Source: Desulfobacterales bacterium (GTDB lineage: Bacteria > Desulfobacterota > Desulfobacteria > Desulfobacterales > UBA11574). Taken from it: a DNA stretch of 13,797 nucleotides. The translations under genes and the position numbers were made by a program. Shown one piece after another: positions 1 to 5,831 of the stretch. The stretch lies in the NCBI GenBank assembly GCA_030145595.1, contig JAQYVG010000068.1, positions 1-13,797 on the forward strand, written 5' to 3'. A model generated the notes under the pieces. It was not told the origin of the DNA, made no database searches, and saw only the letters and a program-made list of their open reading frames with translations. Position 1 is the first letter of the stretch; each line of letters opens with the position of its first letter.

Positions 1-77
1 AAGCTATCCTGCCTGTGATAATCGCTTGTATTTAATTTGATTTCTTGTTGTTCTTGAAACCAAAATAAATTCTTCAT
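1..77 (-). CDS. possible start of an unidentified minus-strand gene, cut by window edge
   Basis: On the minus strand an ATG at 77-75 opens a frame that stays open to the window edge. It gives 25 residues beginning MKNLFWFQEQQEIKL. It lies 12 bases downstream of the stop of the receiver-kinase gene, so it could be the next gene of that operon. I see no Shine-Dalgarno sequence in front of the ATG, the peptide is not recognisable, and an open frame of this length in AT-rich DNA is expected by chance. It is listed only because nothing else occupies this end. Confidence 0.18.
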   Translation of the reverse strand, partial: MKNLFWFQEQQEIKLNTSDYHRQDS

Positions 78-89
78 GAGAAATTTGGG

Positions 90-1223
90 TTAGGGCTTTT
101 CCGGCAGCCTGATAATAAATTTCGATCCGGCGCCTTTCTCCGATTCTACTTTGATAATACCTTTATGCCCGTCTACCATTTTTTTGGTGATCATCAACCC
201 GATGCCGGTGCCCTTGGTTCCCTTGGTACTGTAAAAGCCTTGAAATATTTTTTCCTTACTTTCCTTATCCATTCCACAGCCATTGTCTATGACCTGGAAT
301 TCAACACCCCAGCCTTTGGCTTTAACTGTTTTGACAAGGACTTCTTTTTCTTTGCGATCCAGGTCGTCGTCCATGCAGGCATCTATAGCGTTCGATACCA
401 GGTTGAGCAGGCAGCCGTGAATAAGTTCCGGATCAAAATAAAATGCGTTAAGGTCCGGCGCAAGATCGATTTTCAGATGAATTCCATGTTCTTGAGCCCG
501 GTGTTTCATTAAGCTGACAACTTCATGAACCTGCTGGTTCGGTTCGGACAATTGGTAGTTGATATCCGTAGCTTTGGCATAATTGAGAAGATCCAATGAC
601 AGATTCGTTATCTTGTCGACATTACCTTTTACCATTTCCCAGCCTTGCATTAGATACTTGCGTTTATCCAGCTCTATGCCTTTTTCCAGTACAAAAGCCC
701 CCCCTTTTAGACCTCCGGCAATATTTTTAATGGCATGGGACAATCCGGCAACTGTCTGGCCCACCGCCGCCAGTTTTTCAGCCTCAACAAGCTCCTTGGT
801 CCTATCATGAACCAACTGCTCCAGGTTATTGGTGTACTCTCTAAGCTGCCGGCGCAAGGTTATGCGTTCGCGGGCTCTATTCAAGGCGATTTCCAGGGCA
901 TCGTCGTTGATCGGCTTGGTGATGAAATCTACGGCTTCATATTTAAGACTTCTTATCGCCAGATCCATATCCCCATGCCCGGTAATCATAATGACTTCCG
1001 TGTCCGGACTTTCTTGTTTTATCTTTTGCAACAGCTCGATACCGTCCATGCCCGGCATTTTGACATCCGTCAAAACTATCGCAGGATGCTCTTTGCTAAA
1101 AATTCCAAGGGCCTCCTCACCGCTTGCGGCTGTATGCACCACATAACCGGCATCCGCAAGTGAGATGCCAAGAACTTTCCGAATACCTTCTTCGTCGTCT
1201 ACCAGTAAAATTGTTTTTTCCAT
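90..1223 (-). CDS. soluble hybrid receiver-histidine kinase (REC-HisKA-HATPase)
   Basis: A cytoplasmic two-component protein of 377 residues with its receiver at the N-terminus and no membrane segment. Residues 4-120 are a receiver with acidic pair D9/D10, phospho-acceptor D53, T81 and K103. A charged linker (about 120-150) leads into a dimerisation/phosphotransfer segment with H163 in the motif GLSHAIKN. An ATPase domain follows, with N-box N274/N278, DNGCG around 313-317 and GTGIGL at 338-343. The H-box has Ala where most HisKA proteins have Glu/Asp after the His. The ATG at 1223 shares one base with the stop of the upstream sensor kinase. A GTG one codon upstream is possible but less likely. 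It is probably co-translated with that kinase and may take phosphate from it or feed it onward. No DNA-binding domain is present. Confidence 0.9.
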   Translation of the reverse strand: MEKTILLVDDEEGIRKVLGISLADAGYVVHTAASGEEALGIFSKEHPAIVLTDVKMPGMDGIELLQKIKQESPDTEVIMITGHGDMDLAIRSLKYEAVDFITKPINDDALEIALNRARERITLRRQLREYTNNLEQLVHDRTKELVEAEKLAAVGQTVAGLSHAIKNIAGGLKGGAFVLEKGIELDKRKYLMQGWEMVKGNVDKITNLSLDLLNYAKATDINYQLSEPNQQVHEVVSLMKHRAQEHGIHLKIDLAPDLNAFYFDPELIHGCLLNLVSNAIDACMDDDLDRKEKEVLVKTVKAKGWGVEFQVIDNGCGMDKESKEKIFQGFYSTKGTKGTGIGLMITKKMVDGHKGIIKVESEKGAGSKFIIRLPEKP

Positions 1224-3499
1224 CACTGCTCTTTTGATATAGGGAATTTAATAATGAAACTTGTACCGCCGTTTACGTTGGGCACCGCCTGTATGCTCCC
1301 TTCACATTCCTGGATGATACCGTAACTTATGGAAAGGCCCAGCCCGGTTCCATGGCCCACTTCCTTGGTCGTAAAAAAAGGTTCGAAGATTCTATCTAAA
1401 TAGGTAGCTGGAATCCCGGAACCGTTATCGCTGATGGTAACAACTACGCTTTTATTTTCGGATCTGGTATTCAGTTCGATTTTTTTCTTGCCTTTACTAT
1501 ATTCCGGCGATTGCCATTTTTCATCAAGGGCATCCCGCGCATTAAGCAAAAGATTTATGATCACCTGTTCCAAACGGCCGGAGTCTGCCAGGATCATGGG
1601 CAGGTCCGGTTCAAGATTCCAGACAACCTCGATCCCTCTGGTCTTTAACTGCTGGCCTAAAATCTCAAAAGCCCTTTGCAGCACCTCGTTGACCTGGATC
1701 TGCTTCAGAGCAATATCCGATTTGTGGCCGAACTCTCTCATGTGATTGATAATTTTAACGGCTCGGTCTACCTGGCTGTCTATCTCTTGGGCCATTGTAA
1801 AAAGGATGTCGTCATCAATCGTTTCATTCTTTTCGACTTTTTTCATCAGATAGCTGCCGGCTGTTTTAATTACCGTTAGGGGCTGGTTGAGTTCGTGGGC
1901 AACACCGGTGGCCATTTCACCCAGTGTCGCCATTTTGCTGGCCTGGATGAGCTGCTGCTCGGTTTCCAGGCGTTGGGTGATATCGCTGGTCGTCACCAGC
2001 AACACCTTGCGTCCCGGGTACTCGGAAGGAGAAATGCGAATGTTTACAAAAAGATGTTCACCCGTTTTGTTAATGTGTTTTGCCTGGTTCATAACGGCCG
2101 ATGTCCTTAATATGGACGCGTATCTACCTTTTTCTTTATCGGCGAATAGTTCCAAAAACGATCTTTTGATAATTTCGTCCTTTGTATATCCGTAAATAGC
2201 CTGAACACTTTCGTTGCAGTCGAGTATCTCCAGAGTATTAACATCCAGTACAAAGACCGGGTTTGGTATATTGTCGAAAATGGCGAAATATTTCTTCTCG
2301 GATTCATCCAGCTTTTCTTCTAATAGCTTTCTAGGCGTGACATCAACACTCATCTCCATGGCGGCCACAATTTCGCCTTCATCATTTTTGATGGGCGATG
2401 TACTAACGATCCAGTGGGTCGGCTCCCCGTCCTTGTTTACGCCAGCTTCTTCGCTGAAATGAGACAGGCCGTCTTCAAATGTTTTCTCAACAGGGCAAAT
2501 TTCGCATTTTTCTTTGCGCCCCTTATAAGCGTGGTAGCAATAATCCCCGGGATTCGGATTGAATTTGTCGGCAAACTCTCGATTATACCGCATCAATTTA
2601 TAGTCCCGGTCCTGAACCGTAATGATACACGGTACGATATCAAACAGATTCTGATATTCCTCCATTTGTTTACTCAGTTTTTTCCGCTTTACTTCGATTG
2701 TTTTGCCCATCTTGTAAATCGCTGTAGACAGTTGTCCCAATTCATCATTCTGATCAACCTCGATATTGGTCAAATACTCTCCATTGGCAATCAAACGGGT
2801 CCCATTCACCATTTGTTTGATGGGTCGCCGGACAAACCGCAGCACAATAAGCAGAATCACAGCAGAGGTCATCAGGAAAATAAATGCAATATTGAGGGCA
2901 AGCCATCTTCCATAAGTCCAGGTCTCTTGGTCGGTCTCTTTAAGAGAAACAACTACATCCATGGCGCCCAAAACCTTTTGCCCCGGCAAATGGGCATGAC
3001 AGGAATTTGAGGAACAGCCGGGTTCCGAGTAGATGGGAGCGATAATACCCAAGAGACGACTTCCGTCTGTAGAATTGAAGATACGGGTTCTCTCCATCAG
3101 GTCCAGATGAATCTGCGGTGGATCCGTCTTGTGGCAAATATCGCAGGCTTCAGCCTTTATGTTGGTAATTCGTCCGATTTCCGCATTTTGGTTGGAAAAT
3201 TTTATTTGTCCGCCCTTATTATAAATACGAACGTGTTCGACATCCTTTTCTTTGCCGATCTTTTTAATGATCCGGTTGATATCTTCCCTTAAGTTATTCA
3301 TCATGGCGTAGTGGGTCCCGAGCCTGATGGTGTTCGTCAATCTGTCAGCCCCCTGACTAACAGATCTCATCACCTTTTCTTTTTGATCTTTGATATTGAA
3401 AAAACCCCATACTGCCAGACAAAGGAGCAACGTTGTTCCTACTGAAAGGATCACCTTGAAAACAAAACTGTGGCGCATTTTTTTAATAAGGTTCAACAT
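1223..3499 (-). CDS. membrane sensor histidine kinase with two c-type heme motifs, HAMP and two PAS domains
   Basis: A 758-residue sensor kinase. TM1 is at about 15-35 and TM2 at about 199-221, enclosing a predicted periplasmic domain. That domain carries C119-D-I-C122-H123 (CxxCH) and C162-SSNS-C167-H168 (CX4CH), both accepted c-type heme attachment patterns. HAMP follows (about 221-275). PAS1 (about 282-390) holds a Cys/His set C321, H323, C332, C335, and PAS2 spans about 400-510. HisKA has H535 in VAHELNQPL. The ATPase domain has N653, DNGSG at 691-695 and GHGTGLGLS from 715. The H-box is of the NtrB/DctB type often paired with sigma-54 activators. The likely input is redox potential or a small heme ligand (inference). 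The gene starts 8 bases after the receiver gene, and its SD is poor, so M8 is an alternative start. Confidence 0.92.
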   Translation of the reverse strand: MLNLIKKMRHSFVFKVILSVGTTLLLCLAVWGFFNIKDQKEKVMRSVSQGADRLTNTIRLGTHYAMMNNLREDINRIIKKIGKEKDVEHVRIYNKGGQIKFSNQNAEIGRITNIKAEACDICHKTDPPQIHLDLMERTRIFNSTDGSRLLGIIAPIYSEPGCSSNSCHAHLPGQKVLGAMDVVVSLKETDQETWTYGRWLALNIAFIFLMTSAVILLIVLRFVRRPIKQMVNGTRLIANGEYLTNIEVDQNDELGQLSTAIYKMGKTIEVKRKKLSKQMEEYQNLFDIVPCIITVQDRDYKLMRYNREFADKFNPNPGDYCYHAYKGRKEKCEICPVEKTFEDGLSHFSEEAGVNKDGEPTHWIVSTSPIKNDEGEIVAAMEMSVDVTPRKLLEEKLDESEKKYFAIFDNIPNPVFVLDVNTLEILDCNESVQAIYGYTKDEIIKRSFLELFADKEKGRYASILRTSAVMNQAKHINKTGEHLFVNIRISPSEYPGRKVLLVTTSDITQRLETEQQLIQASKMATLGEMATGVAHELNQPLTVIKTAGSYLMKKVEKNETIDDDILFTMAQEIDSQVDRAVKIINHMREFGHKSDIALKQIQVNEVLQRAFEILGQQLKTRGIEVVWNLEPDLPMILADSGRLEQVIINLLLNARDALDEKWQSPEYSKGKKKIELNTRSENKSVVVTISDNGSGIPATYLDRIFEPFFTTKEVGHGTGLGLSISYGIIQECEGSIQAVPNVNGGTSFIIKFPISKEQ

Positions 3500-3507
3500 T
3501 CTTATGA

Positions 3508-3915
3508 CTATGTTTTATTTGTCAGAAGGTTTTCTATCATTTTAATAAGTTCAGCGGCATCCGGCGGTTTTTCCATGTATGCTTCCGGTTCGGGAACGCG
3601 GGGTCCTTTTTGGGGACTCAACATTCTTAGAAAATGAAAAAAGGTTTTCTTGGCAATCGCCGAAAGCATTATAATCGGGATGTGGAGGAGCTGTTCGTCG
3701 GTCTTGAATTGCTGATACGCCCAGATGCCGTCTTCAATTTTGGGCATCATAACATCAAGGATCACCAGCAACGGAACTGCTGATTTAGCTTTTTCCAGGG
3801 CTTTAGTACCGTTTTCTGCCGTGATCGGCACAAAGCCCATGGTTTCAACTACCGTTGAGACAAAAATCCTCATATCCGGTTCATCATCCACCACTAGAAT
3901 TTTCTGGTTGTCCAT
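3508..3915 (-). CDS. stand-alone CheY-like receiver protein
   Basis: A 135-residue single-domain response regulator with no output domain. The acidic pair is D10/D11, the phospho-acceptor is D54 in VILDVMMP, and the switch residues are S85 and K116 in MEKPP. Between the S85 strand and the K116 strand lies an insertion of about 15 residues (KKTFFHFLRMLSPQKG and following). This lengthens the alpha4 region and could form a partner surface. It is the first gene of the minus-strand signalling operon, so it is the obvious phosphate acceptor for the two kinases downstream. An AAGGA lies about 11 bases before the ATG, a long but usable spacing. Lacking an output domain, it probably acts by protein contact or as a relay or phosphate sink. 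Confidence 0.9.
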   Translation of the reverse strand: MDNQKILVVDDEPDMRIFVSTVVETMGFVPITAENGTKALEKAKSAVPLLVILDVMMPKIEDGIWAYQQFKTDEQLLHIPIIMLSAIAKKTFFHFLRMLSPQKGPRVPEPEAYMEKPPDAAELIKMIENLLTNKT

Positions 3916-3956
3916 CTTTTAGTGCAATCCTTATCGATTGATTGTCGGGGTGCTTA

Positions 3957-3966
3957 TGTTGCAACA
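3957..3966. promoter_or_regulatory. palindrome TGTTGCAACA, candidate operator
   Basis: A perfect 10-base palindrome, TGTTGCAACA, 42 bases upstream of the receiver start codon on the minus strand. The same half site recurs at 4117-4150, which suggests a shared regulator. The binding protein is unknown. Confidence 0.4.
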
Positions 3967-4018
3967 AATATTTTAAATCTTCAAGAGAAAATAAAATCGT
4001 GTTGCGATTTTATGAAAC

Positions 4019-4040
4019 TCCCGCAAGCACGCTTGCGGGA
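4019..4040. repeat. strong GC-rich inverted repeat (hairpin)
   Basis: TCCCGCAAGC (4019-4028) and GCTTGCGGGA (4031-4040) are perfectly complementary with only AC between them, giving a stem of up to 10 base pairs in otherwise AT-rich DNA. No T-run follows on either strand, so it does not look like an intrinsic terminator. It resembles dispersed REP-like palindromes, or it could sit in the leader RNA of the minus-strand operon. Confidence 0.55.
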
Positions 4041-4048
4041 TCTAATAA

Positions 4049-4072
4049 GCGAAAGGTTTATTCGTCTTTCGC
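4049..4072. repeat. inverted repeat GCGAAAG/CTTTCGC
   Basis: GCGAAAG (4049-4055) pairs with CTTTCGC (4066-4072) around a 10-base loop, directly beside the stronger hairpin at 4019-4040. Its function is not evident; it may be part of the same leader structure of the minus-strand operon. Confidence 0.35.
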
Positions 4073-4097
4073 GGCACAGTAGGTTGTGAGTTAAATG

Positions 4098-4126
4098 ATA
4101 GTAGTATGTAAAAACATGTTGCGCAA
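4098..4126 (-). promoter_or_regulatory. weak candidate sigma-70-type promoter for the signalling operon
   Basis: Reading the minus strand, TTGCGC (4126-4121) and TACTAT (4103-4098) are 17 bases apart. The match is modest (TTG of the -35 box, four of six bases of the -10 box). The -35 half lies inside the palindrome at 4117-4128, so a protein bound there would compete with RNA polymerase. The leader to the receiver start would be about 175 bases and would contain both hairpins. Confidence 0.2.
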
Positions 4127-4150
4127 CAAAAATGCAACAGTATTGCAACA
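4117..4150. promoter_or_regulatory. cluster of TGTTGC/GCAACA sites, candidate upstream activator binding region
   Basis: TGTTGCGCAACA at 4117-4128 is a perfect 12-base palindrome. It is followed by TGCAACA at 4133-4139 and TTGCAACA at 4143-4150. A related palindrome lies at 3957-3966. Repeated palindromic half sites between divergent operons are typical of a dimeric activator or repressor. The plus-strand promoter here is sigma-54 type and needs an enhancer-binding protein, so these sites (about 330-365 bases upstream of its predicted start) are candidates for that protein. Confidence 0.45.
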
Positions 4151-4231
4151 TTATTAAATTAAAAGACCCATTTTTTTGACTGCCACATTTTGTGCTAAAG
4201 CTAGGATCGGTCGATGGTATTCTTGGCGTTG

Positions 4232-4307
4232 TTGGGTAAAATTGCTGCGATCGGCGGTGGTTCCAGCCTGCGGGTAAATTGGTAACGACCGGGGTATTTT
4301 TACCCAA
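4232..4307. promoter_or_regulatory. three GGGTAAA boxes, two forming a 10-base inverted repeat
   Basis: TTGGGTAAAA (4232-4241) and TTTTACCCAA (4298-4307) are perfect reverse complements. A third GGGTAAA, followed by TTGG, lies between them at 4272-4282. They are about 175-250 bases upstream of the predicted sigma-54 start, within the usual range for enhancer sites. GGGTA/TACCC at 4292-4305 can also form a short local hairpin. The assignment to a regulator is inference. Confidence 0.35.
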
Positions 4308-4454
4308 TAATAAAATTATCAAAAGATTATAATATATTGGGAGACTATCCCCTCGGGTGATGGGGTATATCCCCCTCTGCTCTCTTTTAGTTCACATCCC
4401 ACCCATTGGTCATATCTTATTGAGATCAAAGTGTTTTCTATTTTTTTTCTACGT

Positions 4455-4470
4455 TGGCACAGGGTTTGCT
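4455..4470 (+). promoter_or_regulatory. sigma-54 (RpoN) promoter of the receiver-metF-hdrA operon
   Basis: TGGCAC at 4455-4460, five bases, then TTGCT at 4466-4470. The GG and GC dinucleotides are separated by exactly 10 bases, as the -24/-12 consensus requires, and only one consensus base (G after TGGCAC) differs. The predicted start is near 4481, followed by a leader of about 46 bases to the ATG at 4527. Transcription would need an ATP-dependent enhancer-binding activator, not encoded in this window. Confidence 0.75.
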
Positions 4471-4526
4471 CATATGGAGAGCTATTGTTAGGAATGATTT
4501 TCACCTTTTATGATGGACAGCCACCA

Positions 4527-4910
4527 ATGGCCAACACAGGAACCTTATTAATAAGTGAACCCGGCTCCAAGCTGGCAACCGACCTGGCTATATGGCTAAA
4601 CGACAAGCAATACAAGGTCAGGGCAGTTGATAATATTAAAGACGTTTTTATGGCTCTCCAGTGTGAAAAGATTCATGTCTTGGTGATGGATGTTTGCATA
4701 CCGGAGAAGATGGGCTATGAGGCCATTTCCATAATTAAGAGCATGTATCGCAATCTGCCCATCATTATTGCCACCGATGAAAATAACCCGGAACTGGAAA
4801 GTTGCGTTAGACAGATGGGTATTTTTTACTACCATGTGAAGTCCTTTGGAATGGATGAACTCATGCTTGCCATCACCAACGCCATGACGCGTTCCAGTCG
4901 AAAAAATTAG
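4527..4910 (+). CDS. small receiver-like protein leading the metF operon
   Basis: A 127-residue CheY-like fold beginning GTLLISEPGS. The phospho-acceptor is retained as D55 in VLVMDVCIPE, T83 matches the conserved Thr/Ser, and K105 sits at the usual Lys position. However, the acidic pair that binds magnesium is reduced to S10-E11, so phosphorylation may be impaired or altered. There is no output domain. I chose ATG 4527 because the first beta strand follows directly and because the predicted sigma-54 transcript begins near 4481. ATG 4494 is in frame but has AGGA abutting it, and an ATG at 4431 lies upstream of the promoter. Only 10 bases separate its stop from metF, so it is co-transcribed with the folate/Hdr genes. 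A regulatory partner of the complex is possible, but the role is unknown. Confidence 0.75.
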   Translation: MANTGTLLISEPGSKLATDLAIWLNDKQYKVRAVDNIKDVFMALQCEKIHVLVMDVCIPEKMGYEAISIIKSMYRNLPIIIATDENNPELESCVRQMGIFYYHVKSFGMDELMLAITNAMTRSSRKN

Positions 4911-4920
4911 GGGGGAGGCT

Positions 4921-5796
4921 ATGCAACTACAAAATAAACTGACTTCGGGAGAATTCCTGGTACTTGCGGAAATGGAACCTCCCAAGGGGGTTGATGTTTC
5001 TTCAATGCTGGACAGCGCCAACAAGGTGCGCGGCAGGGTGGACGCCATCGTGATCCCGGAGATTAGCAGTGCCGTCATGAGAATGAGTTCTTTGGGAGGA
5101 GCCGTCCTGCTGCAGAGCAAAGGCTTTGAGACGGTTATGCAGATCTGCTGCCGGGATCGCAACCGCCTGGCTCTCCAGGCGGACCTGTTGGCAGCCCAGG
5201 CACTGGGGATTGCAAATGTAATGGCTGTTACCGGAGAGGATCCCAGCCACGGTGATCATCGCCACATCCGGGCTGTCAATGACGTTGATCTTACCGAACT
5301 GCTGGAGGCCATCCAAAACCTCCAGAGCGGCCGTGATATGGCAGGCGTTGAGCTCAACGGGGCTCCCAGGTTCCTGGTGGGGTCTTCGGTAAATTCAGGA
5401 GCAAGCGGCGGCGCTCTGGACCTGGAACTCAAGGAACTGGACAAAAAAATAAAGGCCGGCGCCGAGTTTTTTGTGACTGCGCCTGTCTTTGACCTGGAAG
5501 CGTTTGCCGGATTCATGAAGAAGGTGGGGGACCGCAAAGCCAAGATCATTCCCACCGTACTTTTGCTAAAATCGTCAGGCATGGCCAGATACATTGATCG
5601 ACAACAGGATAATGTGAACATTCCGGCGGATCTCATCAACCGCATTAAGAAGGCACCAGACAAGGTCCGGGAATGTGTCAACATTGCCGCAGAATTAGTT
5701 TCCGCCCTCAAGGACGCAGGCTCCTGCGGAGTGAATATCGCCACCCTCGGTTGGGAGCATAAACTTTTGGACATTTTGACAGGGCCCAAAGCATAA
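4921..5796 (+). CDS. metF: 5,10-methylenetetrahydrofolate reductase (MetF family)
   Basis: 291 residues, near the 296 of E. coli MetF, and a TIM-barrel flavoprotein family member acting in the cytoplasm. It should interconvert methylene- and methyl-tetrahydrofolate with FAD. The N-terminus reads LAEMEPPKG, placing E17 at the catalytic Glu of the family's E-x-x-PP motif. ICCRDRNR (75-82) matches the folate/FAD region. VTGEDP (103-108) matches the TGDxP loop, with Glu at the usual Asp. FVTAPVFD (184-191) matches the TQxxFD strand, but the usual Gln is Ala187. A GGAGG lies only 2 bases before the ATG, so translation may be tuned or coupled to the receiver gene 10 bases upstream. Its position before hdrA/mvhD and with metV downstream places it in a Wood-Ljungdahl MetFV-Hdr complex rather than methionine synthesis. 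Electrons probably come from or go to HdrA/MvhD. Confidence 0.92.
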   Translation: MQLQNKLTSGEFLVLAEMEPPKGVDVSSMLDSANKVRGRVDAIVIPEISSAVMRMSSLGGAVLLQSKGFETVMQICCRDRNRLALQADLLAAQALGIANVMAVTGEDPSHGDHRHIRAVNDVDLTELLEAIQNLQSGRDMAGVELNGAPRFLVGSSVNSGASGGALDLELKELDKKIKAGAEFFVTAPVFDLEAFAGFMKKVGDRKAKIIPTVLLLKSSGMARYIDRQQDNVNIPADLINRIKKAPDKVRECVNIAAELVSALKDAGSCGVNIATLGWEHKLLDILTGPKA

Positions 5797-5831
5797 ATCT
5801 TCCACTCTAAACCTATACAGGAATTAGAATA

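Larger units (their letters stand above)
3916..4526. other. divergent AT-rich intergenic regulatory region
   Basis: About 610 bases separate the minus-strand signalling operon from the plus-strand metF/hdrA operon. I see no convincing gene. The open frames here have unlikely compositions and no good ribosome sites. The region holds two TGTTGC-type palindromes with extra half sites, two hairpins (4019-4040 and 4049-4072), three GGGTAAA boxes and a sigma-54 promoter, each listed separately. Confidence 0.8.

Noticed and set aside
2414..3010. Plus-strand open frame of 198 codons opposite the sensor kinase
   Set aside because: Antisense to the HAMP/PAS region of the kinase, which has clear domain motifs; no independent support.
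4431..4493. Upstream start codon for the small receiver gene
   Set aside because: It would lie before the predicted sigma-54 start near 4481, and the added residues do not resemble a receiver fold.
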